A stretch of DNA of 64,000 bases from Paraconiothyrium sp. Pb-2020. Taxonomy: Eukaryota; Ascomycota; Dothideomycetes; Pleosporales; Didymosphaeriaceae. The stretch spans positions 2,480,001 to 2,544,000 of the forward strand of contig JAJUBI010000002.1 in NCBI GenBank assembly GCA_022419385.1, in the 5' to 3' direction. This document shows, in pieces, positions 18,661 through 29,730 of the stretch. Position 1 is the stretch's first letter, and every line of letters starts with the position of its first letter. The notes under the pieces are model-generated. The model had not been told where the DNA came from, did not search any database, and worked only from the letters and a program-made list of their open reading frames with translations. A program made the position numbers and the translations under genes.

Positions 18661-19329
18661 TTACGCCCACGATAAATCGCCCAATCCAGTCTTTCTTAGT
18701 AGATGTCGTATGTATGCAAAAGGGTTGTTTTGAAAATACGCGATTCTTTCCTGCTTAACGATGCGTTGCCACGTTTCGTAATAGCATGATTCCCACACTA
18801 GCTGGCGTTCATACATACCGGGATAACCTAGAAACAAACGATCGCAATTGAGGAGATCTTGGTGCTGGTATTTCTCTTTCTCCCACTGAAGATAGTCGCG
18901 TGGCAAGAGAAGTCCGAGTGCAAGCATGCGAACCCGAGACCATCCCTGCGGGTCCAAGGATTTGTCTAGCTACAGTGAGCCATAATCGTTAATTTGGGTT
19001 TCCTGAGGTTTACCGTGCCTTCCGACAAAGCAAAATAAGTCGTAGAGGAGCGCTGGGTGCATGACTCGGGTGACGGCGCAATCGTGATTTATAACTTGCC
19101 ACTGGCGTAATAAGGGGACGTGCTGATTCCACACATCTAATGACCAATGCCATGTTTGTGTAAATATTAGGACCTGAGCAATTTGCCACAGTTCCCATAC
19201 AGATTGTTGGTTGAGGAAGGAGGTTGATCGAACCAATTGTTTCCATATACTATCTTGTCCCATCTGATAAACAATCTTAAATAATTGCTGAACACTACTC
19301 TTCTCTCTTTTTGTCCACTCGGAGCACAT
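18661..19329 (-). pseudogene. Hypothetical Trp-rich protein interrupted by one TAG
   Basis: Two open stretches (19,329-18,970 and 18,957-18,661) are in the same frame, separated by one TAG in the context CTG-TAG-CTA, consistent with a mutated CAG. Read through, the product is about 222 residues, unusually rich in Trp, Gln and Tyr. The N terminus (SEWTKREKSSVQQLFKIV) is faintly Myb/SANT-like. No domain is securely recognised. Alternatively the first stretch alone is a short protein of 119 residues. Confidence 0.4.
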
Positions 19330-19369
19330 CTTGATTTCGGCACTCTATCACTTAGGGAGTTCACTATAC

Positions 19370-21636
19370 TTATAGGTTTGTAGTCAAGGCTTGATGGCCT
19401 TTTTGGGAATTCAGATGGATCTTTCCGTTTTCATCGATTGTGGCATCACTCAAAGACGTGGTAACGCCTGGAGTGAGTTTGCTACAACCCTGCAGTTCTG
19501 CATGACTCACATCCCGGCCATCTTTGGGTAACCGTAAGATTGCCGCGCCCGGTTCCCCAGCGGAGATATCAAGTTGAGTAAGCCCGGCGCCTCCCTTCGT
19601 ATTTTGGACGGATGTTGGCAAGAAATTCAATAAAGGGTCATACATCTTGCGGATTACGGAATGGTAGACTGCAGTTAATGCGAGTGCTAGGACAGAAAGC
19701 ATCGCATGACTGATACATGCAGCTTGTCCTCGAGAATCTCTGACTAGAAGGAACAGAGAGAGCAAACTCGTCTCCATCGTGTATATCCCTACAAAGAGAT
19801 GCTTAATAGCCTTTGGATAGAATATGCCCCCATGGTCATGTTGGTTCAGATCGGCGAAGGGGCGCAAGTGTATGATCCATGATATTGTGAACACCCCAAG
19901 GTGAAAGGGTAGGATGATAGGCGAGATTATGGCATATAGGATCCCTTGAAAGAAGAGGTTAGAAGGTGCTCTCGGAACGATATTAGCGTGGACGTACCAA
20001 TACAGGCAAGATTTGTGTAGACGGGTATCAAGGTCCCCCACTCAATGTCTGGTGTTTTGTTTCTTTCCATCATTTCCGTAACGGTTTGATCCAGTAATGG
20101 ACCAGCAATTACGGTATCAATTAAACGGTCGAGGCGAAGGAGAGCACTAGCGCTAATAGATAGTGCCTGGAGGATAACGTATGATAGAAAGTAATTACTC
20201 GCTTTCGGTAGGTTCCTCGCCAAAGTTTCTGCGACTTTTCCTTCCGTAACCATGTCGGACATGAATACGGTAATGCCTGCAGATAGTGTCACACTTAGGG
20301 TGACTTGCGTTAGAAGGAAGAAGAAGTAGTAATCCTGGATTTTCGTGCTTGAGAGGCTCCTTAGAGGGAGTCCTTGTTTTTTCACGAGAATGGCTAAGGC
20401 TTTCGAGAAAAGGCGAAGCAATATCGCCAAGCACAACGGGGGCAAAAGACCCTGGATGACCCCCAGTGCCCATTGGGGAAGTCTCTGGAGCCAGCTTAAA
20501 TAACTGAGCCGGGATAAATAGATTGCTTGAGATAGTAGACTCGATAATGAGATAGGGACAGCACATATAAGTGACAATGTCACGATAGCGGTGTTACAAA
20601 TCACGGCTCGGATGGTGCGGTTCCACCATGGTATGCTAACATTATCCCAAATGACGTCCGATGGAGACGTTGGAAGCGTGCGTGGCGTCATGTATCCAGC
20701 GCTAGAATGGATCACAGACTGACATGCCATATGCGCTGCAAGGGAAGTATCGAAAGTGACAAAAGCCGATGACAGGATTGGTAGGTCGGTTGCCATGTTG
20801 ATGTCGTGGTTGAGGTCTAGCAGCTGGCTTCGGTACGATTCGATCGACTGAAAATCTCGCAAGAAAATGCGCCTAACACTCCATTTGCTTCTTGTATATG
20901 TGATGCCGCCTGCGATCTTGGCTTTGATTAAACGTGTTTCTGCTTTTTCGAGTAATCGCGTGATCTGTTCGCGTCGACGGAGTTTCTGGCGTAGACTGTC
21001 AGAGTCTCGGTTGAAAGACACCGAGATTACCTCGCCAAAGCAGGCCAGCTGTTCTTGCAACTTCTTTTCTGATGCCCAGGAATCCGGTATCGAGTCTATG
21101 AGAACTGTACGAAGTGCTGAAGACCTGGCAGCCTGACGAATCTGCACGTATGCATGCAGCTCGCACCAGATGATCCAGCAGACGTATACCGTCAAGCAAA
21201 ATGAAAGCATCAGGTGGGCCCAGTAGCGATCGGTATGATCTGAATCAATATTGGACCAGCCAAGCCTATCTAGGCCACTGACGTGACTCTCCGGTGTTCT
21301 ACCATGACAGAAGTTGAGCGATGCTAGTACCGGCGTTATGAAAAGGGAAAGAGGCAGGAACACCAGAACAAGAGTTCTGAGATATCGCCGAAAGAAATAC
21401 ATGTCAAGACTGTCCCCGTGTTGCCATCGAAAGTCGAAGACTTTAGCTATACACTCCCGGACGCTGTCGTCGGTTTGCGCAAGGGCGTATATCTTTGGGA
21501 TTCGCTTCCGTAGGAAGAAGTATAGCAATACTTCCAGAGCGAAGGCTACCGCAGACGTTGAGAGAGATGCCAGAAACGTGCTTAGTGATACGCCACGAAG
21601 CTGCAAAGCTTTTCCAAAAGAAGCGTCGATGTCCAT
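19370..21636 (-). CDS. CSC1/OSCA-like calcium-permeable stress-gated cation channel
   Basis: Spliced model: exons 19,998-21,636 and 19,370-19,944 joined over a 53-nt intron (donor GTACGT, acceptor CAAG), giving 737 residues. The join restores the family segment YTNLACIGILYAIISPIILPF. The N-terminal membrane helices precede SGLDRLGWSNI-x(9)-RYWAHL, then a cytosolic domain of about residues 170-330. The DUF221/RSN1 seven-helix region follows with WDN-x-SIPWW. The family forms mechanosensitive or osmosensitive channels at the plasma membrane or vesicles. It is divergent from the gene at 22,212. Confidence 0.88.
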
Positions 21637-21900
21637 TTGCGCATGAATGCAGATCTTGTGTCTTGATGTGGATGAGGCGCGTGCGGTTCAACCCTTCCCC
21701 GAAGAAAGAGGCCAGATGCACGCTGGTTCAATTTCAGATGTCTCTAATCCCGATCACTAGACAGGAAGATCGGCTGCGCAATGGCAATCCCGACAACTCC
21801 GGCGGCATATCACGTGGCCAGCTGGCTAGACCTCAGCAATCTCCAACATACATCGCCGTCATTGCCGCTACCATGTTTGGTATGTTGTCTGATATAGGCT

Positions 21901-21965
21901 TAGCGGGGCCAGCGAGATCAGTTTTCTGCTTCGCGCTGCGTCAGCTAAGCCTGAAGTATTCGATT
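21901..21965. repeat. 65-bp direct repeat, copy 1
   Basis: Identical base for base to 22,038-22,102. It begins TAGCGGGGCC and ends AGTATTCGATT. The two copies are 137 bp apart start to start. Confidence 0.95.
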
Positions 21966-21982
21966 TCGATATCCATCATCGT

Positions 21983-22004
21983 CGGCAAGTCACGTGACTT
22001 GCCG
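21983..22004. promoter_or_regulatory. 22-bp perfect palindrome containing CACGTG
   Basis: Positions 21,984-22,003 read GGCAAGTCACGTGACTTGCC, and the flanking C and G extend the symmetry to 22 bp. The centre CACGTG is the core site of basic helix-loop-helix factors (E-box/Pho4/Cbf1 type). It lies between the two 65-bp direct repeats in a divergent promoter. Binding is inferred, not shown. Confidence 0.6.
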
Positions 22005-22037
22005 CGTTCGATCTTTTTGGACAGTCTTATGTAGGAC

Positions 22038-22102
22038 TAGCGGGGCCAGCGAGATCAGTTTTCTGCTTCGCGCTGCGTCAGCTAAGCCTGAAGTATTCGA
22101 TT
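22038..22102. repeat. 65-bp direct repeat, copy 2
   Basis: Exact second copy of 21,901-21,965. It ends 110 bp before the ATG of the downstream gene. Confidence 0.95.
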
Positions 22103-22211
22103 GACTCTCAACCGTCGCCATATCAGGTGACGTTTGCGGGCGCAGCGGACAACGCGCTCGCTAGCAGTTCATAAAGTGCCTAGCCATACTCAGAGCATCA
22201 ACATAGCAAAC

Positions 22212-24744
22212 ATGAATATCTCAAAGGCTTTGTCAGTAATAACTGTAGTATTTCCTTCATTCGATACGTTGCTCCACTCTGACAGGGTGCAGAAACATTG
22301 CGAAGAGTGGGACACTATCAAACAACATGCGAGCCAGGAAACCCTCGAGACTCTAAAATCGGCGGTAAATGTATGGACCGAATCAATTCAGGATACAATT
22401 CGAACTCGATTCGCGAACAACAATGGAACCCTTGAGCTTCGCCACCGAAGGATCACGCGAGGGGATGTATCGGCAAGTTCAAGGTCTTTGGTACCGATAC
22501 GTAGTAGTCGGTCTGTTCAAACCCCAAATAGCCAACTTACTTACTATGGAGGCATTAACGAAGGTGATAATACTCATTCCAACGCGCCGTTGGCAGCAGT
22601 CGTCGGGGCGCAGGATCCGATGATAAATATGCCCGATATATTTGAGCCTTCCCCAGAACCAGTCCCATCAAGCATCGTGGCGCAAACCGATGACGGCTAT
22701 GTTAGCGATAATGTGGACGACTTTGCTTCGGTTAGCTTCGCCCCACATCCAATGGCCGACCATGTCACAGCTGAGGGGCCAAATATCGACGCATTGTTTG
22801 GCTCCCCGTCGTTTTCGGGGGGTATCGTGCAGGAGCCATTCGCTAGCGACTCCGAGTCAGGATCATTGTTCATATCAGACATGGCGCGCACGACTGATCC
22901 AACGAACCACAAGGATGTAGCTGATCTTGGATTAGCCTATGGACAATTGTTTGACCAATGGGGAGGGCACCCGGACATACAGACGAGCTTTTTCGACGAT
23001 GAAATGAACCCAAATGACGTAGTCATGGACCATAGGGAAGACTTGGCGGATTTTCTTTCAGACTTGCGAGATCCTGCGCCAAGATCCTCTCCCAGAGATC
23101 CCCTCGACCCAAAAGACATGGAGATAATTGACTCCTATGTGGAGAATGTCTGCAAGACCGGATTCTGCCCACGCTACCCTCGGTCACAAGAGGGGATGTC
23201 TTCCACAGAGCTGCGCGAACTGCTCGAGCCGCTTACGCGGGGAACACCTTTGACAAAAGTCTTGATCTTTAACTTGCTTCTGGCTTTCATTCCTGCGCTC
23301 TTGGTCCTGGAATCTGATCCGGACGCGTGGGGAGCACACTTGGAGGAATGGAAGGCCCAGTCCGACGAGCCGAATGTAGACACAGGGGCAGAGCAAGGAT
23401 TTTTAGCGACCCTGGAAACGTCCCCAGAAACCTCTGCGACCTTCCTGTTGATCCTGGCTGACAAGTCTCGCCGAAACTTACTTGTGGTTGGGGACATGAC
23501 GTTACCAGCGGTTTACAAAGCTCTGTCTGAAAGTCACGGTTTCCCGATCAATCTAGTAGAGCGCCCACCACAACTTGAGAGTACGCTTGCGTTAGTGTAC
23601 ATGGCCGTGAAATCCACTGTGAACTCACTGGCATTTACCTCGGCGCGAGACTTGAGATTAAGCCTCATTAGAGCTTTTCTTGTCTCTTCTCACAATATGA
23701 ACGGTGCCATCTTACAGCAGCTTGGAATTAAAGATGACGAGGCTACTTACCGAACACTTCGTCCTGTTGATCGGGTCATATCCTCAGCAGGTCTGCCGGC
23801 CCTGGAGATCGCTCGCGAGCTGTACAACCCCGAGATAAGCAGTATACCGCCACGTGTGGGTGGAAAGAAGACCCTGCGAATGCTCCAGTGCATCAAGGAA
23901 GTAGGCTCTGTCACAATCTTGGAAGCCTTAAAGGTTGCTGCAGCCCAACCTAGGGAGTCGCTGCCAACTGACGGACCTTCTAACCTCCTGCAGATACATC
24001 ATTATCTGGACACCAATACTTTGTCAAGTCATCTAGACATTGCTCGGACGCGTTTCGTCAAGCATTGCTACTTTAGTGCATTTCATTCCGCAGTCGAAAC
24101 TCTAGCAGTAAAGAAACAAAAAAGTCGAATCAAAAAACGACGTAGAAGTAGGCGATTGTCCCTGCAAAACATCAATGATGCGCCAGCGACGGATTGGATC
24201 AAGGCCAATTATCCACATATCGATCACACTAAGCCTCACCACCGCTCCGAATGGATCGTGCGGGAGACGATCGTAGGTGGCATCCAGAGGCGATATGGCG
24301 GGCGCACCGACAGCATCAAGCAAGACCTGGATAGATACCTCAATGAGGGTGCTACTCTACGCTCTCTTGCAGGATTAGAGCCTGCGCTGCTCGTCCTCTT
24401 CCCAGGAAATCAATACTGCGATCCTTGCCTTTCTTATGAAACACTGGAGGACGCAGCAGCGAAGGCCAAATTGAAGAAGCCGATCAAAACCAAAGAGTAA
24501 GTCCTTATAGAGACCTATTGAATCCCGCTAATAAAGCTTGGCGTTGGTCAGCATCGACGCTCTGACCGAAAAGGAGGCGAATTGGTTCGGACAGGCTATG
24601 CAAGTGCTGCGCCCTGAGCTCTATGCTTATTGTGCGATCCCCGCTGCTATTGCTCTGCTTGGTTTGTCACCTGAGGCGGAGGGGAAGCTGCAAGAACGGG
24701 ACCCAAGCAGTTATGCCGCCAAGCCGTTGGATTTTCTTGCCTAG
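22212..24744 (+). CDS. Large uncharacterised protein, 825 aa, two exons
   Basis: Exons 22,212-24,496 and 24,552-24,744, with a 55-nt intron (GTAAGT, branch CGCTAAT, acceptor GTCAG). The spliced length is a multiple of three. The N-terminal ATG (MNISKALSV) is chosen because the longer frame starts only with TTG. Residues about 80-330 are acidic and Ser/Pro-rich, probably disordered. About 330-600 is helical and Leu-rich (LTKVLIFNLLLAFIPALLVLE). A basic cluster (KKQKSRIKKRRRSRR) near 640 looks like a nuclear localisation signal. No catalytic motif or known domain is recognised. It is divergent from the CSC1-like gene and may share its promoter. Confidence 0.75.
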
Positions 24745-24871
24745 GCGGGCGCTTAGGTTTATTTTTGGTTCACCTAAGCGCCGGGGCATGCAAGGGTAGG
24801 TAAGCGAGGCGCAGGAGATCCACTACTTCAGACGCCACTTTCCTTCAGAAAGAGCACAATATTGCGAGACA

Positions 24872-25879
24872 ATGGACAAGATAGTATTTTTCTCTATTAT
24901 ATGGACTCTCTTTATGGTGGCAGTTTCCACCGCTGTAGCGCGCATCATCACGCACAGCATGCCGTATCATTACGAAAATATTGCATCAATCTCTTCCGTC
25001 TTCTTGCTGCTTGCCTCCTGCATAATCAACACGGTATTGGCCCAACGATACTATAACAGCGGTACCGACAGGGACTCGGACGGAAGCTCAGTCTTCTCCC
25101 GCCTCCAATTCTGTTCTAACATACTTTACTTAAGTTGTCTATGGCTTGTTAAATTGGGAATCCACAGTTCATACTATAGTATCGTCCACTCATTCCGTTA
25201 TCTCAAACTGGCCTGGTTCTCCATCCTCGGCATGGTCATCATGGCATACGTATGCTGCGTAATCAGCTACCCTTTCACACACTGCACCGACTCTGGTAAA
25301 TACGGCCCGAATCCAATTGCGAAAGATGCTCACGAGGACTCAGCTTGCGGTCCGGCCCAAATTCGAACATCTAGCACAGCACTCTGGCTTGTAACTTCGT
25401 GGGATGTTGTTACCAATGTCGCCCTTATCGCCTTCCTTATCGTTATTCTGACGAGCGCGCGACTGTCACATCGCGTGAGGACGCTCGCTGCTGTTCGCTT
25501 CGCTGTCATAAGTTTAATAATCTGGATCTCTGTGGTGAGGTCAGCTAGCAGCTATTCTGTCGAGGGTCTCGGCAGAGCATTCTGGCTGCACCTTTGGGGA
25601 TCCATTCAAAATTCTACCTTCATCATCATCAGTAATAGCCTAGCTATACGATCGCAGCTCCTGTCAAGAAGCTCTACACGCCGCTCTCTCGTAACATCCT
25701 ATGTGGGATCTATGCATTCAGCGCCCCATCCTATTTCCGAGGCACACGACGACTTCCCACCTGTCGCGGAGCTTGATGAAGTACGTAATCGAATGTCTCT
25801 ATACCTAAAGAGGACTACCGTTTCGAAGTCACGATACATTGTACTAACGATGTGTAGCTACAAGGGGCCCGTGGAATGA
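24872..25879 (+). CDS. SAT4-like/rhodopsin-like fungal integral membrane protein
   Basis: 335 residues with about seven hydrophobic helices: about 5-28, 38-58, 82-100, 115-140, 172-195, 208-226 and 236-258. The loop near 140-165 holds conserved-looking cysteines (CCVISYPFTHC, DSACG), as in the fungal SAT4/PTH11-related group. The C-terminal tail of about 80 residues is hydrophilic. Ligand and role are unknown; relatives have been proposed as sensors. The gene follows the preceding one by about 130 bp on the same strand. An intron near the 3' end cannot be excluded. Confidence 0.65.
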   Translation: MDKIVFFSIIWTLFMVAVSTAVARIITHSMPYHYENIASISSVFLLLASCIINTVLAQRYYNSGTDRDSDGSSVFSRLQFCSNILYLSCLWLVKLGIHSSYYSIVHSFRYLKLAWFSILGMVIMAYVCCVISYPFTHCTDSGKYGPNPIAKDAHEDSACGPAQIRTSSTALWLVTSWDVVTNVALIAFLIVILTSARLSHRVRTLAAVRFAVISLIIWISVVRSASSYSVEGLGRAFWLHLWGSIQNSTFIIISNSLAIRSQLLSRSSTRRSLVTSYVGSMHSAPHPISEAHDDFPPVAELDEVRNRMSLYLKRTTVSKSRYIVLTMCSYKGPVE

Positions 25880-25980
25880 GGGAAAGTGAGCCGTTCAGCG
25901 CATTCAGCTGGTTCTCTGATACAAGCCAGAGTGAGCGCACCTGTCCAAGCGAACCCAGGTAGTCTTGCAACTTTGATCGC

Positions 25981-26980
25981 CTATCTCAACTCAATACAAT
26001 AAAAGTATCCCAACCATAGATTTGTGCATCCGGAATCCAGATTCAAATTAATCTCCATGAATCCCCCAAGAGTGGTATTGTATTTGCTTGCAATCTTGGC
26101 GCAGGTGTCCCCTTCCTGAACAAGGTGCCACTGGCTGCATGACGGCGGCGTACCGGGGGCATGAGGAAAAAATGAATCAGGCTGAACGGTGGAGACGTTC
26201 GTTGTGACTACACTGGTAGAGATCAAGTTCGGTGCAGCCTGGGCCGGCGTCGGGCTAGCATCAAGTCCTGCATGGTCGAACGGACATGCCGTGTCCGCCC
26301 TATGAGCCCATCCAAGGAGACGATTGGCTATGTCGGATGCGTAGCATCGTGTGGCCCCTCCCTGCTCCAGATGGTCGGGTACAACGCCTATTGGTCCCGC
26401 ATTATAGGCACGAGCTGCCAAGTAGAACTTCTGCGGCATCTGCGTGCCGTTAAGCATGTCAACGGCTTGCTTCAGACCATAATCCCGACCTTCTCCGGCT
26501 CCGTCCATTAGCATGAGCCTGATCTCATCGCGCGGACATGGCGAACGTCCAACACAACTGCCTTGGCCATTATTGGATTGCATGAGCCCCGGATTCGTGA
26601 CAGCGGCTGCCGTACTTCCAACTCTTACGCAGCCGTCGGACTCCTGCATCATCATCGAGAAAAACAAACTTGGTGGTACTTCTGCATACTCTGCAGCTTC
26701 AGGAATGAAAGCCTTGATCGCAATCATCTCCGCTGGAGAGTTGTTCTCTCCATAGCTGGGCGAGCATGAGCTGTTGAGAACAGCAAGGTTCAACTTCCAC
26801 CTATGAGAGGTCAATGAGGCTGTTCCTCGGGTAGATGGGACAGGCATACAGATCCTCAAAACTCAGCCAATCGGACACCGCGGGCCAGCCTTGTTGTGTT
26901 GAGCCATCACCAGAAAACACTTTGTACGAATATGCAACTGTAGACTTGATCAAGAAAGTGAGTACGGCAAGACGTTGCAT
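25981..26980 (-). CDS. Secreted lysozyme-like (transglycosylase fold) protein with C-terminal LysM
   Basis: Exons 26,850-26,980 and 25,981-26,800 flank a 49-nt intron (GTATGC...CATAG), giving 316 residues. The first exon supplies a signal peptide (MQRLAVLTFLIKSTVA) and the conserved GDGSTQQGWP-x-VSDWLSFEDL opening. The SLT/goose-lysozyme-like core has the probable catalytic Glu in MMMQESDGCVRV, then NPGLMQ and the ATRCYASDIANRL-x-GW end. A Pro/Thr/Ser linker leads to one LysM (WHLVQEGDTCAKIASKYNTT). Such proteins probably hydrolyse or bind peptidoglycan or chitin oligomers outside the cell. The start is supported by a TATA box 41 bp upstream. Confidence 0.88.
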
Positions 26981-27020
26981 TATTGTAATCTACCCAGGTG
27001 GAAAGGTTACCAGGCAGCTG

Positions 27021-27028
27021 TATTTATA
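27021..27028 (-). promoter_or_regulatory. TATA box of the lysozyme-like gene
   Basis: TATAAATA on the minus strand, about 41 bp upstream of the ATG at 26,980. Spacing and sequence fit a core promoter. Confidence 0.6.
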
Positions 27029-27098
27029 CTGCTTGCCGCGGTCTTCTCCGCGTCAAGCTCTCCTCCACGTCATACGCTGGCACGAGTGCCAGCCTAGG

Positions 27099-27848
27099 AT
27101 GACCCACCGGCATAATCGTCGCTCGAATGGTCAATATGTTCGGTTTACCAACCCACCAGTGTCATTCCATATATCCCCTCTGAACCCGCTGGAGGACTTG
27201 TTGTGTCGATACTTCGAGAGGCATGTTGATGGATGTAGAGCATGTCAGCCGCCTTATAGGCGCTTATGTCATCATGGCTTGGCTCATGCTAGTAAGTTTG
27301 AAATCACATTCTATCCGTGTAAAGACCGACAGTGTCCAGGCTGCATCGACCACCACATGTATATTTGCGAGGGCCGTGTTAACAGCAGGATCTGGGCTGG
27401 GGTCTGTTTGGAGTTGCCCAGTCAATTTGCGGCTACCCGGACGCTTCTCAAGACGATACTAGTTGAGGGCATTGACCCCTATCAGTACCGTCAAACACCT
27501 AGCAAGTGGTCTCAGCCCGTCGACCATAGTGGACAAGGACGCACGAGTGTACGATATGATCCCAAGCTGTCGAGAAGGCGTTCCACACCCATTGATGTTG
27601 CGATATCCGAAGGACGGTCAGGTCCACGATATACTCCTAGACGTACTCATGAGAGAAGCAAGGATTTGGGATATGACCCCGAATACTACCGACACCACAG
27701 ACCTAGGTCACCTCTGTCCTATCGGTATGAAACTACCTTTGAGAGAATGAAATCTGCTTACGATGCTTACAGCGGATACAATTCTCAGCCCTACGAGTTC
27801 AGAAGGTCAAGGACTTTCGAATCGAGGGGGCGAATGGGACGCGGCTGA
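27099..27848 (+). CDS. Uncharacterised Arg/Tyr-rich protein with Cys/His cluster
   Basis: 249 residues from the ATG at 27,099; the frame extends upstream without an ATG of family relevance and overlaps the lysozyme gene. The N-terminal half has a cluster FERHVDGCRACQPPYRRLCHHG that could bind metal. The C-terminal half is low-complexity, rich in Arg, Tyr, Ser and Pro. A possible 48-nt in-frame intron (27,292-27,339; GTAAGT...CCAG) would remove a basic segment. Divergent from the lysozyme-like gene, 118 bp apart. Function unknown. Confidence 0.6.
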   Translation: MTHRHNRRSNGQYVRFTNPPVSFHISPLNPLEDLLCRYFERHVDGCRACQPPYRRLCHHGLAHASKFEITFYPCKDRQCPGCIDHHMYICEGRVNSRIWAGVCLELPSQFAATRTLLKTILVEGIDPYQYRQTPSKWSQPVDHSGQGRTSVRYDPKLSRRRSTPIDVAISEGRSGPRYTPRRTHERSKDLGYDPEYYRHHRPRSPLSYRYETTFERMKSAYDAYSGYNSQPYEFRRSRTFESRGRMGRG

Positions 27849-28018
27849 GCCTGATCACCGGATGAGAGCCGTGGCTTCTGATAGTTTCAGAGGTGTGAGG
27901 TTTGCAGATCAATTTCTCTGTTAAGCGAGACATTCAATGAGAGCAGCTATATTGTTATGAAATTGATGTTTGCTCGGAGATGTTACAGATAAGCGAATGA
28001 AAATGATGTCCCTCCTAG

Positions 28019-29061
28019 CTACATAGTCTGAGCGCGTTCCGGAGATAGCTTGTCAGTCTCGTGTTGTGAAAGTGCGACACCGTCGTCATCAAAGCCTCGA
28101 AATTCAGATCCGAGGGGGGATTCCAAAGGTGCGCTTGTTTCGACTTCAGGGGACAGCTCAAGCTGCTCGAACCCCATACTATCACAATCGTCGTGCAGGG
28201 TCTGGGTCTCGTAGTCCCATGCATCTAGCTCGCTTGTAAGCCATCGCTCGACCTCCTTGATAGCAGCCTTGATGATGCGAAGCGCCTCCTCTCTGGGCAC
28301 AAAAAGCTCCCAGCCCTGCGGAACCTCGAATCTCCACAACAACCGCACCATACTAGACGGGCTCGGTCGATGGCTCAAAATCAAAATTGCATTGTCCCAG
28401 ATTGCCTTCAGGAAGTTGAGATCTTCACAATGACTTGCCACCGCAGAAACGTCCTTCGCAGACCGTACCAAAAGATTTCCCACCTCTACACATAGATCAT
28501 TTCTCCTCAAGATAACGTTGGCTTTGGAAGTCAGCCTGGGGGCTTGCGTAGGTTTGCTATCTTACCTAGGAGGGTGGTCGTCTGTACGTCGCTACCGTGT
28601 GGCTCTATCCCTTGGTGGGAGTTGTCACGCTCGAAGATTTGAAGCAACAGTTGCTTCATATAGGTGCTACCTAAGATCCGAGCCACTGAGAGCATCCTCG
28701 AAAGGTCCAGAGGCGTTAATCTCGCAGGCCTCAGAGTTCGTCGCGCGAAGCAGAATTGGACGAGATCGTAAGGGGGTGTGTTAGGTTGGATGTCGTATCG
28801 TTGAAGCAGTCGTGCTAGATCCGTTAGGACAGACGAAGTGACCTCGTCCTGCGGCACGAATGTGCCGTGCGCAGACTGCAGGAAATGCAGAAACGCTTGG
28901 GCGCTTTCAGTCCCACTGAGTTTAACCGTACCCTGCGTACATGTGTCGAGGAGATTTGAGAGGGGAACAGATAGAGATCGGAGCTTAGACGAGGAGACGT
29001 TGTACACATTGTCCCGGATGATGATCCTGGTATCTGGTTGGAGCGCTACCTCGTGCTTCAT
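28019..29061 (-). CDS. BTB/POZ-like protein
   Basis: Exons 28,566-29,061 and 28,019-28,521 joined over a 44-nt intron (GTAAGA, branch CTGAC, acceptor AAAG), giving 332 residues. The start MKHEVALQPDTR is preferred because it begins the BTB fold (IIIRDNVYNVSSSKL, then AQAFLHFLQSAHG). The frame is open up to an ATG at 29,355, giving 98 extra residues. Fungal BTB proteins of this class often act as substrate adaptors or are of unknown role. The C-terminal half is helical with an acidic tail. The splice model restores frame, which supports it. Confidence 0.65.
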
Positions 29062-29355
29062 CGTGGTAAGGCTGAATGCGAGTTTCTCGACGACGCAGTG
29101 ATATAAATACAGATGCAATGCAGGGGCTATCGGCCCTGATTTCGCGTCTTGCTCGGGCCTCCTGCTCATAGGAGTACTCGAACTACCAACAAAGTCTCCA
29201 TTCCCGATGTCAGCATACGCCGCATTTACCGCCATGGTTCGCAAGGCTGACAGGTCGGCGCCACCGGAGATAGATATGCGGCGTAATGTACGCCATCTGC
29301 AGCCCGGGAATGTGGCACACCCTGCATCCCAGAGGTCTGTTATGTTCGCGGCCAT

Positions 29356-29730
29356 ACCTCGGGAACCTTATCTTTTTTGCCGCCAGCTCTTCATCCCATT
29401 GACAGGCTACATATGGTACTGAATGACGATATTGTCTAATCTTAGATGACTCATCAGTCCACCTGCAGAGATGTAGCTGGGTTCGGCGAGCTGGCGGCCA
29501 AAAAATCCAAGGTTCTTGCCAAGATTTTCCCCGGTTTTCGAACATAACAGACCTTCCTTTCGGGATGCAGCAGCGCTAGGGCCGTGCACCCGCACGGCCC
29601 ATCCATCACGCGTACCCCAGCATCACTAGCCGCTTGCGAAGGAATGCATTTACGGGCGGTCGTTTTCAATTTGCTATGAGTACTATGGTGATACTAGCTC
29701 TAGATCCCCTCGAGAAGTTTTGCATCTCAG
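29356..29730. other. Intergenic region
   Basis: Short overlapping frames on both strands without start context or similarity. I see no supported feature. Confidence 0.5.

Larger units (their letters stand above)
21637..22211. promoter_or_regulatory. Bidirectional promoter region
   Basis: 575 bp between divergent starts at 21,636 and 22,212. It contains ATATCACGTGGCC near 21,808, two exact 65-bp direct repeats and a long palindrome centred on CACGTG. No convincing ORF that uses ATG and family similarity lies here. Confidence 0.5.
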
